From CAWKPF01 sp963851415 (GTDB lineage: Bacteria; Acidobacteriota; Thermoanaerobaculia; Multivoradales; Multivoraceae), in the NCBI GenBank assembly GCA_963851415.1, contig CAWKPF010000002.1, positions 3,844,001 to 3,908,000 of the forward strand: a stretch of 64,000 nt of DNA, written 5' to 3'. A program made the position numbers and the translations under genes. Of this stretch, positions 36,722-45,495 are shown piece by piece (position 1 is the stretch's first letter; the number at the start of each line of letters is the position of its first letter). The notes under the pieces are model-generated. The model made no database searches, was not told the origin of the DNA, and saw only the letters and a list, made by a program, of their open reading frames with translations.

Positions 36722-37273
36722 ATGAGAATGACGTGGATCGGAGTGCTGATCGGGTCCTTCGTGGTCCTGTCGCTGGCGTGGCTCGCGCCACGGGTCGATT
36801 CGGAGGAGGTGACGCCCGTCTTGGTGACCAATCTCCCCGAGCTCCAGCGTATCGAGGGCGAGGTCGAAGTTCCGTCCGCGATCCCGCACGCCAGGTCTGT
36901 TCGTCTCTCGAAGGTGGTCGTCCCTCCTTCGTTGCGCTCGGATCCAGGCGATCTGGTGCCGGCCGGCGTTCTCGATGCAGCCGGTTTCACCGAGGTCGTT
37001 CTCAGTCTCCACGGGATCCTCTCGGAGGACGTGTTTCAGTCGGGAGAGGTCGGAGCTCTCCTCATCCCCGAGGATCGCGAGATCCTCCGCGCCTGGCGCG
37101 AGGATGCGCTCGCGCTCTTTCCGCTCGAGGTCAGCACGATCGCCGAGAGTGGAGCCATTCGGTTCCATGCGCAGCAGGTCGGGCGAGTGGCCTTTCCCCA
37201 GTACGACATTCTGATGTTCAACGAGACCAACCGGAGCGTCGAGGTCGATCTCCACGTCTATCTGACGAACTAG
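36722..37273 (+). CDS. Exported or membrane-anchored protein of unknown function
   Basis: 183 residues. An N-terminal hydrophobic segment (WIGVLIGSFVVLSLAWLAP) acts as a signal or anchor. The rest is a soluble, beta-rich domain without Cys. The segment SVRLSKVVVPPSLRSDPGDL precedes VLDAAGFTEVVLSLHGILSEDVF, and the C-terminus FNETNRSVEVDLHVYLTN looks like a beta-sandwich edge. I do not recognise the family. The ATG at 36722 is favoured by AGGAG seven bases upstream; ATGs at 36689 and 36728 are also in frame. It stands between the thioesterase gene (divergent) and the FHA-EAL gene (convergent). Confidence 0.6.
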   Translation: MRMTWIGVLIGSFVVLSLAWLAPRVDSEEVTPVLVTNLPELQRIEGEVEVPSAIPHARSVRLSKVVVPPSLRSDPGDLVPAGVLDAAGFTEVVLSLHGILSEDVFQSGEVGALLIPEDREILRAWREDALALFPLEVSTIAESGAIRFHAQQVGRVAFPQYDILMFNETNRSVEVDLHVYLTN

Positions 37274-37294
37274 TCGTCGCGGTTCCCCGGCCAG

Positions 37295-38425
37295 TTAGGC
37301 GAGGGCGTCGAGGGGCACCGGTCGGGCGAAGTAGTAGCCCTGGGCAAACTCGAAGCCCAGCTCTCGACAGGCCTGGACTTCTTCTTCCGTCTCGACGCCT
37401 TCGATGAGGGTCTCGACCTGAAGACTCTTCATCAGATTGACCAGGGAGCGTACGACCTCGAAGCGTCTCGGTGAGCTCGGAAGGTCCCGCGCGAAATGGG
37501 CGTCGAACTTGACCAGATGAGGTGCCGACTCGCACAGCTCCTTGAGACGGGCCTCGCCACTTCCGAAGTCGTCGAAGGCGTGGGCGATGTGGAGGACTTC
37601 GAGTCGCTCGCGCAAGGTGGCGAGGCTCTGCGGGTCCGTGATCGCTGTCTCGTGGATCTCGAGCACGATTCGCTCGCCGCCGTGACGCGTTCGGAACTCC
37701 GCCAGGTCGTCGAGGAGCACCTCGCTGTCGCGGATCTCCATCGGGTGGCTGTTGAGAAAGAGCTGTGGTCTTCGGCCGTCGGGGAGATCGGGCAGCTCCG
37801 GTGAGATCGCGAGGGTCTTGCGACGAAACGCGGTGCACAGCTCGCGCGAGAGACCGATCCGCTCCGCGATCTGGAACAGCTCTCCTGGATTGACCGGAAG
37901 GCTGGGCCGCTTGGCTCGCCCCAGGGCTTCGTAACCGACGTTGAGTCCGGTCGTCATGTCGACGACCGCCTGGAACTCGATGCGGACGTCCTGTTCTTCG
38001 ATCGAACCGAGGAACTCGCGGACCTCGCGAATCAGCTTCGGCTCCACAGCCGCCTGTGTGTGGGAGATCTGCATCGTGGGGGAAGCGATGATCTCGGTTG
38101 CCACCCTCCGCTGGGGGGCCGTCAGCCGGAACTCCTGGTCGGCGAAATGCACGATGTCGCCGGCGGCGAGACTCTGTTCCCCCTGGACTCCGCGACCGTT
38201 GACGAAGGTGCCGTTGGTGCTGCCGAGGTCGCGCACCCAGAGGCCGTCGTCCCTGGTGAAGAGCTCGGCGTGGCGGACCGAGACGCCGGGCGAGCGCAGG
38301 CGCAGGTGAGCCGTAGGCAGGCGCCCGATCAGGAAGGGCGTGGGACGGATCGAGGTGCGCCACACCACGCCCCCCTCCTCGGTCTGCCCGTGCAGGCCCC
38401 AGTCGTTGAGTTCTTCTCCCGACAT
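37295..38425 (-). CDS. FHA-EAL fusion protein (putative c-di-GMP phosphodiesterase)
   Basis: 376-residue cytoplasmic signalling protein. The FHA domain covers residues about 20-115: FLIGRLPTAHLRL, then SVRHAELF and LGSTNGTFVNGRGV, the phosphothreonine-binding set (G, R, S-x-R-H, N-G-x-x-x-N-G). The EAL domain covers about 130-375. Most catalytic and Mg2+ residues are present in variant form: EAL in GYEALGRAK, Asn in LFLNSH, Glu in LEIHE, DD in AFDDFGSG, Lys in LVKFDAHF, Glu in IEGVETEEE and Gln in QGYYFARP. It should hydrolyse c-di-GMP and be recruited by a phosphorylated partner. ATG at 38425; an upstream GTG at 38452 is possible. No GGDEF domain is present. Confidence 0.88.
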   Translation of the reverse strand: MSGEELNDWGLHGQTEEGGVVWRTSIRPTPFLIGRLPTAHLRLRSPGVSVRHAELFTRDDGLWVRDLGSTNGTFVNGRGVQGEQSLAAGDIVHFADQEFRLTAPQRRVATEIIASPTMQISHTQAAVEPKLIREVREFLGSIEEQDVRIEFQAVVDMTTGLNVGYEALGRAKRPSLPVNPGELFQIAERIGLSRELCTAFRRKTLAISPELPDLPDGRRPQLFLNSHPMEIRDSEVLLDDLAEFRTRHGGERIVLEIHETAITDPQSLATLRERLEVLHIAHAFDDFGSGEARLKELCESAPHLVKFDAHFARDLPSSPRRFEVVRSLVNLMKSLQVETLIEGVETEEEVQACRELGFEFAQGYYFARPVPLDALA

Positions 38426-38701
38426 ATTTCGTGGCGGGATTCTATCGCGCACGGCGCCACTCCAGAGGGTGGCTGTAGAGATGTCGGGCTCTTCCGAAAT
38501 CCGCGTCTTGCCGGTGGCCTGCGAGTGCCTGAGGGAGGTTTATACTGGGCGCTGAAATCCCCGCCGGCCCGGGCGCTTCGCTGGACGCTGCCGATGTCAA
38601 TGCATCCGCGCTCGGGGCTGGCTCGCATCACCCCATCTGTCACGACCGCCGGCGCCGGCGCCGTTCGCGGATTCCCGAACTGTCTTCGAGAGGAGTGCCC
38701 C

Positions 38702-39865
38702 GTGTTCGATTTCATCACCAAGGAACATGAGCTGATCGCCAAGACGGCTCGCGACTTCGCCACTCAGAAGATCGCACCGATTGCCGCCGAGTTCGACGAG
38801 AGCGGCGAGTTTCCCATCGAAACGGTGCGCGGCCTCGGCGAGCAGGGGTTCATGGGCCTCACAGTGCCGATCGAGTACGGAGGCTCGGGCATGGATACGC
38901 TGGCCTACGTCCTGGCTCTGGCCGAGATCTCCAAGGTGGATGCGGCGCACGGCACCATCATGTCGGTGCACAATTCCCTCTATGCAATCCCGCTGACGAA
39001 GTTCGGCACCGAGGCGCAGAAGAAGAAGTACCTCGAGCCGGTCGCGGCAGGGCAGAAGATCGGTGCCTTCAGTCTCACCGAACCGATGAGCGGCTCGGAT
39101 GCGGGCAGTATGCGGAGTCGGGCAGTGCTTTCCGACGACGGTTCTCACTACGTCATCAACGGTCGAAAGTCGTGGGTGTCGAACGCGCCCTATGCCGACT
39201 ACATCGTGCTCTATACCCTGACCGAGCCGGAGCGCAGACATCATGGTGTCACCGCGTTCCTCATCGAAACGGACCAGGAAGGCTTCAGTCGAGGCAAGAA
39301 GGAGCCCAAGCTCGGCATCCGTGCCAGCGCCACCTCGGAGATCCTCTTCGACGACTATCGGTGTCCGGTGGAGAACCGTCTGGGCGAGGAAGGAGAGGGC
39401 TTCAAGATCGCCATGAAGACCCTGGATGGCGGCCGAATCGGAATCGCAGCACAGGCGCTGGGCATTGCCGAGGCGGCACTGGAATCGAGCGTCGAGTATG
39501 CGAAGGAGCGCGAAGCGTTCGGCAGCAAGATCGGTCAGTTCCAGATGATCCAGCAGAAGCTGGCCGACATGAAGACCCGGGTCGAGGCCGCTCGTCTGCT
39601 CACCTATCAGGCCGCCCTCGCCAAGGAGTACGGCGAGAAGAATGGCAAGAGCTACTCGCTCGAAGCGAGCATGGCGAAGCTCTATGCCTCGGAGACCGCG
39701 AGCTGGGTGGCGAACGAGGCCATCCAGATCCACGGTGGCATGGGCTACAGCAAGGAGCTACCCGTCGAGCGCTACTTTCGCGATGCCAAGATCACGGAGA
39801 TCTACGAGGGAACGAGCGAGATCCAGCGTCTCGTGATCTCGCGGCACCTGACCGGCCTGCGTTGA
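38702..39865 (+). CDS. Acyl-CoA dehydrogenase
   Basis: 387 residues, standard size for the soluble homotetrameric FAD enzymes that insert the alpha-beta double bond in acyl-CoA. Seen are GFMGLTVPIEYGGSGMDTLAY (N-terminal helical domain), the flavin-contact motif IGAFSLTEPMSGSDAGS, and DAKITEIYEGTSEIQRLVI with the catalytic Glu in YEGTSEIQ. The pattern matches short/medium-chain and branched-chain forms. GTG start at 38702 with GAGGAG six bases upstream; the conserved FDFITKEHELIAKTARDF region begins right there. A TATACT -10-like element is at 38541-38546, giving a long leader. The gene is divergent from the FHA-EAL gene; electron-transfer flavoprotein genes are not in view. Confidence 0.93.
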   Translation: MFDFITKEHELIAKTARDFATQKIAPIAAEFDESGEFPIETVRGLGEQGFMGLTVPIEYGGSGMDTLAYVLALAEISKVDAAHGTIMSVHNSLYAIPLTKFGTEAQKKKYLEPVAAGQKIGAFSLTEPMSGSDAGSMRSRAVLSDDGSHYVINGRKSWVSNAPYADYIVLYTLTEPERRHHGVTAFLIETDQEGFSRGKKEPKLGIRASATSEILFDDYRCPVENRLGEEGEGFKIAMKTLDGGRIGIAAQALGIAEAALESSVEYAKEREAFGSKIGQFQMIQQKLADMKTRVEAARLLTYQAALAKEYGEKNGKSYSLEASMAKLYASETASWVANEAIQIHGGMGYSKELPVERYFRDAKITEIYEGTSEIQRLVISRHLTGLR

Positions 39866-39870
39866 GAACG

Positions 39871-39887
39871 GGCCCTGCCTGCGGGCC
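39871..39887. terminator. Candidate bidirectional terminator between convergent genes
   Basis: GGCCC, loop TGCCTGC, GGGCC lies in the 27-base gap between the acyl-CoA dehydrogenase and DUF998 genes. The stem is only five bases and no T-run follows, so the call rests on position more than structure. Confidence 0.25.
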
Positions 39888-39892
39888 GATCC

Positions 39893-40558
39893 TCATTCGC
39901 CTTCCGGCTCGGGTGCCGAGGCCTGGCGAGTGCCGGCCACCACGATGGAGATCACACCGATCCAGATGAAGATCGAACCCTCGGCGATTCGCTGCAGAGC
40001 CCCTCGCCACTCGTGGTTGTCCGGGCGGAACGCGAGGAAGATCGCCGCCGCAGTGAAGGCGGCGCTGGTCAGGGTGTAGAAGGAGAGCCAGGGCGAGTAG
40101 CGGCCGAACACCCCCGCGAGCACGATCGCTCCGATCACGAAGCCCGCATACTCGCCGATGCCGAGGAGAGTGTGGGCGTCCTGGCTGAGGGAGCCCCAGG
40201 GCGGGCAGCCAGGGTCGCAGGGAAACAGGGGAGTGAGCGCGTAGGCGACTCCGACGGCCGCAACGCAGGTGAAGCCGATCCGAGCCCTCCTCGACCCGTC
40301 CAGGAGGCCAGCGGAGAGGGTGCAGAAGGTCAGCACCAGCAGGCCGATCGGAAGAAACGCACCGAGGGCCATCGAGGAACCGCCCGGAGCTCCCTGGGCC
40401 GAGAGCTCGCTGATGAACTGCGACACCGGGTCGTAGGCGGGGTCGAGCGCTGTGGCCCACGCGGGGATCACGGCGGCCAGCGTCGTCGCTCCGAGACCGG
40501 CACCTGCTGCCAGCAGGCGCTGCGCCATCGGGCTCGGTGATCCTCCTTGGTCCGTCAT
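39893..40558 (-). CDS. DUF998 family integral membrane protein
   Basis: 221 residues with about six hydrophobic segments (for example GAGLGATTLAAVIPAWATA, GAFLPIGLLVLTFCTLSAGL, IGFTCVAAVGVAYALTPLF, YAGFVIGAIVLAGVFG and IFIWIGVISIVVAG). The family marks of DUF998 are YDPVSQFISELSAQGAPGG after the first helix and LFPCDPGCPPWGSLSQDAH in the middle. Function is not established in the family. ATG at 40558. It converges with the acyl-CoA dehydrogenase gene (27 bases between stops) and is divergent from the DUF1460 gene. Confidence 0.88.
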   Translation of the reverse strand: MTDQGGSPSPMAQRLLAAGAGLGATTLAAVIPAWATALDPAYDPVSQFISELSAQGAPGGSSMALGAFLPIGLLVLTFCTLSAGLLDGSRRARIGFTCVAAVGVAYALTPLFPCDPGCPPWGSLSQDAHTLLGIGEYAGFVIGAIVLAGVFGRYSPWLSFYTLTSAAFTAAAIFLAFRPDNHEWRGALQRIAEGSIFIWIGVISIVVAGTRQASAPEPEGE

Positions 40559-40696
40559 GCTCAGGCGGAAGGATACCGCGGCAGCCGGCTCCGATTGTAG
40601 GGCGATGTCGATCTGTGAATGCCTCGCACTCCCCGAGGCACGGCGGTCCGGCCCCCGCCTGGCAATGCCCGCCGAGCAGGCGTAGGCTCTGGCGTC

Positions 40697-41566
40697 GTGA
40701 GGCGCTCGATTTCATCCGTGGTGTGCCGACTCCTGGTGCTCTGGGCCTGGCTCGAACCGGCTTCGCCCCAGCGGGTCCCGGTCGAGCCCATCGAGGATCT
40801 CGCCGCGGTCGTGGAAAGGGCCACGAGAGTGCTGCTCGGCAGGGAGTACAGAGTCTCTCCTCTGGGAGAAGGCAAGCCTCCGGACTCCGATCCACGCTTC
40901 CGGCTCGACGCGTTCGACTGCACGACGTTTGCGGAAACGGCCCTCGCCCTGGCCCTCGCCGGGGAGCCCGACGAGGTAGACGAGGTGCTGTCGTGGCTCG
41001 ATCGTCTCCGCTACGAAGAGAGACGAGCGGACTTCGAGTCTCGGCGTCATCTCATGACGACACAGTGGCTGCCCGGATTGCAGGCGCTCGGGGTGCTCCT
41101 CGAAGTCACGGACGAGGTGGCGGGTGAGGCGATGCCGCGCGTGCGACTGGAGCTCGACCTCACGCGCTGGCACACGCGCTCGATAGCGCGGGAACTGGTG
41201 CTCCCGGACGAGAGGATCCCGGTCGGCTCGTTCGATCTGCCGTACGTGCCGCTCGATCGTGCGACCGAGATTCTCGTCGAAGCTCCGGCTGGCCTGCTGC
41301 TGAATGTGGTACGGGTACCTTCGCCGAACGCACCGATCGTGATCACGCACCAGGCACTCGTGCTCGAGAACGAGCAGGGTGAGCGCGTCGTTCGACACGC
41401 CTCCGCCCGATACGGTCGTGTGCTGGATCAGAGGGTGGAGAGCTTCGTGGCCGATCTCGAACGCCCGAAGGAGTGGCCCATCGCTGGAGTCAACCTGCAG
41501 CGACTCACTCGTCCGACATCCCCGGAGAGTGACCCGATTCCGAACGGGGCGGTCCCCCCGGACTGA
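40697..41566 (+). CDS. Exported DUF1460 (NlpC/P60-like) protein
   Basis: 289 residues. The N-terminus (ISSVVCRLLVLWAWLEPA) is a signal peptide. The mature part matches DUF1460, an NlpC/P60-like papain fold seen in N-acetylmuramoyl-L-alanine amidase-like enzymes. The nucleophile Cys is in the signature DAFDCTTFAETALALAL, near residue 75. A region with VITHQALVLENEQGERVVRHAS supplies the catalytic His. The expected substrate is a peptide or peptidoglycan fragment in the periplasm. GTG start at 40697 chosen because the signal peptide begins there; the frame is open further up but has no export signal. The 3' end overlaps the convergent nitroreductase by 62 bases. Confidence 0.82.
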   Translation: MRRSISSVVCRLLVLWAWLEPASPQRVPVEPIEDLAAVVERATRVLLGREYRVSPLGEGKPPDSDPRFRLDAFDCTTFAETALALALAGEPDEVDEVLSWLDRLRYEERRADFESRRHLMTTQWLPGLQALGVLLEVTDEVAGEAMPRVRLELDLTRWHTRSIARELVLPDERIPVGSFDLPYVPLDRATEILVEAPAGLLLNVVRVPSPNAPIVITHQALVLENEQGERVVRHASARYGRVLDQRVESFVADLERPKEWPIAGVNLQRLTRPTSPESDPIPNGAVPPD

Positions 41567-42263
41567 ATCGACTACCCGGAGGGTCGTTGGCCCAGGGGGC
41601 GGGTTTGCCCCAGCTCTCCTCGAAGACCGTCTCCTGGATCGGCTGTCGGCGCAGCGGACCGTGCCGACCTCGGGGCCGCCCCAGGGTGATGCAAAGCGAG
41701 AGCTCGACAGGGTTCGGAATCTCGAGCAACTGCCGCAGCTCCTGCTCGACCCACAGGTGCCACGCGCTGAAGCAGGCTCCATAGCCCAGGGCTCGTGCCG
41801 CGAGATACAGGTTCTGGCACGCTGGGTAGACAGAGGCGCCCTCCTGGTGGCTGAGCTCGCGATAGCGCACGTAGCAGGCCAGAACGACGACCGGAATCTT
41901 CTCGAAGTGATCGACGAAGAACTGCATCGCTCCCATCGTCCGCCCCCGCCTGGAGTCGGGATCGAAGTCGCCCTCGCCCCACCCTTCCCTCTCCGCTTTC
42001 TCTCCCCAGCCCTTTCGGAAGGCGTCTCCGAGCAGGGCCTTGGCACGCCGAGCCTGCTCGCCGTCCCGCAGAACGAGAAAACGAAAGGGCTGGCGGTTGG
42101 TTCCCGACGGTGCGCGTGTCGCCGCCCAGAGGATGCGATTGAGGTCGTTCTCCGGAATCGGCTCGAAGCGATAGCGCCGGATGGTGCGGGCGGTGGCGAT
42201 CGCCTCCAGCGCGCCGATTTCGCCCGGTTCGGAGTTCCGTAGATCGGTCTCTTGGTCTAGCAT
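41505..42263 (-). CDS. Nitroreductase-family FMN oxidoreductase
   Basis: 252 residues. The FMN fold is shown by the N-terminal ATARTIRRYRFEPIPENDL, the phosphate contact ATRAPSGTNRQPFRFLVL, the central ACQNLYLAARALGYGACF, and the terminal SLCITLGRPRGRHGPLRRQP. Such enzymes reduce nitro groups, quinones or flavins, or dehydrogenate small molecules, using NAD(P)H. The specific substrate cannot be read. ATG at 42263. The last 20 or so codons (proline/serine-rich) overlap the convergent DUF1460 gene by 62 bases. The gene is divergent from the prenyltransferase gene, about 185 bases apart. Confidence 0.87.
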   Translation of the reverse strand: MLDQETDLRNSEPGEIGALEAIATARTIRRYRFEPIPENDLNRILWAATRAPSGTNRQPFRFLVLRDGEQARRAKALLGDAFRKGWGEKAEREGWGEGDFDPDSRRGRTMGAMQFFVDHFEKIPVVVLACYVRYRELSHQEGASVYPACQNLYLAARALGYGACFSAWHLWVEQELRQLLEIPNPVELSLCITLGRPRGRHGPLRRQPIQETVFEESWGKPAPWANDPPGSRFSPGGPPRSESGHSPGMSDE

Positions 42264-42448
42264 GGGAGCGGGTTCGGCCTTCGTACGAGAGCGTCAGCGG
42301 GAAAACTCGAATTCCTCTGATAACCTCGTGTTTCTCTGGAGGCTGGGCTGCCCTCGCCACGATCGGCTCGGGGTCCCAGGGGTCGAGACCCTACCATCCC
42401 TGTCTCGAGGCCACATCTCCGCCACATTCAATCGTTAGGTTCCTTTCT

Positions 42449-43318
42449 ATGTTGACGCCCGAAGCCTCGACCGTCGAAACCGAAGTCCGCCCCGTTCGCG
42501 TCGGCTCCTCCGTAGGCGCCTCCTGGCGTACCCTCAAGGGCTGGATCAAAGCGCCCTTCTACACGTTGTACGAGCGTCGGTTGAGCCACCAGGTCGCCGA
42601 CTGGAAGCTGCCTCGACACATCGGTGTGATCATGGACGGCAATCGTCGCTTTGCGCGCAGCGCCGGGCTGCCCAGCGTGAGCCAAGGCCATCTCCAAGGC
42701 GCCGAGAAGCTGTGGGACGTACTTTCGTGGTGCTACGACACCGGTGTCGACACGGTGACGGTGTGGAGCTTCTCGCTCGACAACTTCAACCGCGACGACA
42801 AGGAGGTGCGTTCGCTGCTCGAGCTGTTCGAGACCAAGACCCGCGAGCTGGCCGAGCACACGGAAGTGCACGGCAAGCAGGTTCGTGTGCGCTACATCGG
42901 CGAAATCGGTCTGTTGCCCGAGAGTTTGCAGGATGCGATTCGCACCGCCGAAGAAGCGACGGCTTCCTACGATCGATATCGACTCAATATCGCGATGGCC
43001 TATGGCGGTCGCGAGGAGATCACCGAGGCCTTTCGGCGCTTCCTTCGGGACCGGGCGTCGACCGGAGACTCGATCGAGGAGATCACCAACGAGCTCGACG
43101 CGGACACCATCGGGCGGTATCTCTACACCTCGGGACAGCCGGAGCCGGATCTGATTCTGCGCACCAGCGGCGAGATCCGGTTGAGCGGGTTTCTGCTCTG
43201 GCAGAGCGCCTACTCGGAGTACTACTTCTCGGACGCGAATTGGCCGGCGTTGCGGCGGATCGATTTTCTGCGCGCGCTGCGGGCCTACAACGATCGGCAG
43301 CGGCGTTTCGGTCGCTGA
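42449..43318 (+). CDS. uppS: cis-Prenyltransferase (undecaprenyl diphosphate synthase family)
   Basis: 289 residues. The family motifs are present: HIGVIMDGNRRFARSAGL with the essential Asp, WSFSLDNFNRDDKEV, MAYGGREEI, and RTSGEIRLSGFLLWQSAYSE near the C-terminus. It adds isopentenyl units with cis geometry to make a lipid carrier for cell-wall or glycan synthesis. About 50 extra residues precede the domain (to LSHQVADWKLP). WSFSLDNFNR replaces the commoner Y/F-A-F-S-x-E-N-W, so product length might differ from C55. ATG at 42449. No dxr or cdsA follows, unlike the usual cluster, so this may be a second or specialised copy. Confidence 0.9.
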   Translation: MLTPEASTVETEVRPVRVGSSVGASWRTLKGWIKAPFYTLYERRLSHQVADWKLPRHIGVIMDGNRRFARSAGLPSVSQGHLQGAEKLWDVLSWCYDTGVDTVTVWSFSLDNFNRDDKEVRSLLELFETKTRELAEHTEVHGKQVRVRYIGEIGLLPESLQDAIRTAEEATASYDRYRLNIAMAYGGREEITEAFRRFLRDRASTGDSIEEITNELDADTIGRYLYTSGQPEPDLILRTSGEIRLSGFLLWQSAYSEYYFSDANWPALRRIDFLRALRAYNDRQRRFGR

Positions 43319-43396
43319 GCTCTTGCTGGGTCCAGACTCCTGCGTCGACGCGGAGGTCGACCAATCGCGCTGGCGAAGGAATCTCTTCTCTCCTCC

Positions 43397-44080
43397 TCAG
43401 AAATCGACCCCTGTCGCTCCACAGAGCCACTTCACCAGCGGCACGGGCTTGCGGCACTCGCCGGCGAAGAGCTTCAGAAAGTCCGGCTGGGTGACCCAGC
43501 TCTGTGGGATGTTGCGCACGGCGATGAAGTCTTTTCGTTTGAGCGCTTCGACCTCTGGGTGATCGGCGGAGAAGCCCTTGGGCGGACGACTGAGGGATTC
43601 TCCTCGGAGCTCGAAGTCTTTGTCGGCTTCGACCGCGCCGTAGGCCTTCGCCCATGTGGCGGGCTCGTCGGCGATGGCTTGACGAATCTTCTTGAGGGCC
43701 GGGGCTTCGGGGTGCCAGATGCCGGCACCGATGAAGCAGTTCCTGGGCTCGAGGTGGAGGTAGAAGCCCGGGGCGTAGGCAGTCTTGTGCTTCTTGTGAC
43801 GGAAGTGGATGCCGACGTGGGTCTTGTAGGGGCGCTTGTCCTTGGAGAATCGCACGTCGCGGTAGATGCGAAAGATCGACCCGCCGCTCTTCTTGGGCAG
43901 GGCGTTGAAGTGCTTCGAGATCTTCGCCAGCTCGGGGCCGAAGTCGCTGATGAACGCCAGGGAGGGCTCCAGCACCTCGTCTTCGTAGCGCTGCTTGTTG
44001 GCGTTGAACCAGTCGCGGTCGTTGTTGTCGGCGAGCTCGTTCAAGAAGCGGAAGAGCCGGGGTGAGAAATGACTGGCCAT
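43397..44080 (-). CDS. DUF2461 (TIGR02453) family protein
   Basis: 227 residues matching TIGR02453/DUF2461: FSPRLFRFLNELADNNDRDWF at the N-terminus, the central RIYRDVRFSKDKRPYKTHVG, and the GFYLHLEPRNCFIGAGIW segment. The family is soluble, widespread and of unknown biochemical role. The ATG at 44080 is preceded by AGGGA eight bases upstream and starts exactly at the conserved N-terminus. It is convergent with the prenyltransferase gene and divergent from the PQQ-like propeller gene. Confidence 0.88.
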   Translation of the reverse strand: MASHFSPRLFRFLNELADNNDRDWFNANKQRYEDEVLEPSLAFISDFGPELAKISKHFNALPKKSGGSIFRIYRDVRFSKDKRPYKTHVGIHFRHKKHKTAYAPGFYLHLEPRNCFIGAGIWHPEAPALKKIRQAIADEPATWAKAYGAVEADKDFELRGESLSRPPKGFSADHPEVEALKRKDFIAVRNIPQSWVTQPDFLKLFAGECRKPVPLVKWLCGATGVDF

Positions 44081-44186
44081 CGTCAGATTCCCTTCGAAGA
44101 GAGCCCGGCTGGTGTCGCGCCGGCGTACACTCTTGTACGAGTCGGAGGATTGCTCGGTTGTGAAACGACATTCTAGACCCCGCGAG

Positions 44187-45464
44187 ATGAAAAGACCTCT
44201 CGCGAGAGGCACGTCTCGGTTCGTGCGCGGGTGCGTCGCCCTGGCGATGGGGATCGCCATGGCCGGTACGACGCAGGCGCAGTGGCCGCAGTGGCGAGGG
44301 CCCGCTCGCGACGGCCGAGCTCCGGACTTCGAGGTGCCGGAGAAGTGGCCAGCCCGGCTGCAGAAGCTCTGGGAGGTGGAGGTCGGTCGTGGCCACTCCT
44401 CGCCGGTCGTGTCGGAAGGCCGCGTCTTCGTGCACGCCTCGACCGAGTCCGGCGAGAGTGTCGAGGCGCGGGGGGTCTCTGATGGAGAGCTGCGGTGGCG
44501 AGACGAATACTCCACGGGCTATCAGGTGACTCCCGAGGGCGCCTGGCACGGCCGCGGACCGTTCTCGACGCCCCTGGTGGCAGAGGGTCGCGTCTTCACC
44601 TTCGGGATCGCGGAGGTTCTCTCCGCCTACGACGTCGTGACCGGTCGTCTCCTCTGGCGGGTCGATTTCGGCGATCAGTTCGAAACGCCTCATCCGTACT
44701 ACGGGACGTCCCAGTCTCCGTTGCTGTCGGAGGGCCAGCTGATCGTGCATGCGGGGGGGCCCGACAAGGGGGCCCTCGTGGCTCTCGACCCGTCGACGGG
44801 AGAGGAGCGCTGGCGGTGGGACGGGCCGGGGCCGCCCTATGGCTCTCTCGTCGAGCTCGAGTTGGCGGGGACGCGCCAGCTGACGGGTTTCACCCAGAAC
44901 GAGCTGGTCGGTGTGTCGCTCGACGGTGAGCCGCTGTGGCGACATTCGTTCGAGGTGGCCTGGGACAACACGGTGCAGACGCCGGTGTCCACCGGGGAGC
45001 TTCTGCTGATCTCCGCCTATCAGCTTCCGCTCCGGGCTTTCCGGGTTTCGCGGGCCGACGAGGGCGCCCTGTCGCTGATGACCGTATGGGAGAACCATGA
45101 GGTGAGCCACGCCTACAGCACTCCGGTGCTGCAGAGCGGGTCGTTGTTCGGCTTCTCGCACCGCAACTCGGGACAGCTCTACAGCCTCGATCCGAGGAAC
45201 GGAAAGACACGGTGGCTGGGCCCCCCACGAGCCGGTGAGCAGGCCTTTCTGGTCGCAGCTGGCAAGGAGGAAGATGCCACGGTGCTGGTCCTGCACGAGG
45301 AGGGAACCCTGCGGGTGCTGGATCCTCTGGCCATCGACTACACGTTCGACCGACAGTATGTGGTTGCGGGCAGTCAGGTGTGGGCCCACCCGGCCTTCTG
45401 GCAAGACCTGATGCTGATCCGCGATCAGGAGCAGCTCATCCTCTGGCGCTTCGCTGGCGACTGA
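44187..45464 (+). CDS. Exported PQQ-binding-like beta-propeller protein
   Basis: 425 residues. A basic n-region and hydrophobic stretch (FVRGCVALAMGIAMAGTTQA) form a signal peptide; QWPQWRGPARDG opens the mature protein, as in many planctomycete- and acidobacteria-type WD40/PQQ-like proteins. Repeats with A-x-D-x-x-T/S-G-x-x-x-W signatures run along the chain (VALDPSTGEERWRW, YSLDPRNGKTRWLG). No quinoprotein dehydrogenase catalytic motif is visible, so it is probably a structural or ligand-binding propeller. The ATG at 44187 is used; a GTG at 44160 with GGAGG upstream is a fair alternative. gltX begins 31 bases after its stop. Confidence 0.8.
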   Translation: MKRPLARGTSRFVRGCVALAMGIAMAGTTQAQWPQWRGPARDGRAPDFEVPEKWPARLQKLWEVEVGRGHSSPVVSEGRVFVHASTESGESVEARGVSDGELRWRDEYSTGYQVTPEGAWHGRGPFSTPLVAEGRVFTFGIAEVLSAYDVVTGRLLWRVDFGDQFETPHPYYGTSQSPLLSEGQLIVHAGGPDKGALVALDPSTGEERWRWDGPGPPYGSLVELELAGTRQLTGFTQNELVGVSLDGEPLWRHSFEVAWDNTVQTPVSTGELLLISAYQLPLRAFRVSRADEGALSLMTVWENHEVSHAYSTPVLQSGSLFGFSHRNSGQLYSLDPRNGKTRWLGPPRAGEQAFLVAAGKEEDATVLVLHEEGTLRVLDPLAIDYTFDRQYVVAGSQVWAHPAFWQDLMLIRDQEQLILWRFAGD

Positions 45465-45495
45465 GGCTCGACTTCGGCTGGTATTCTCCTTTCCC

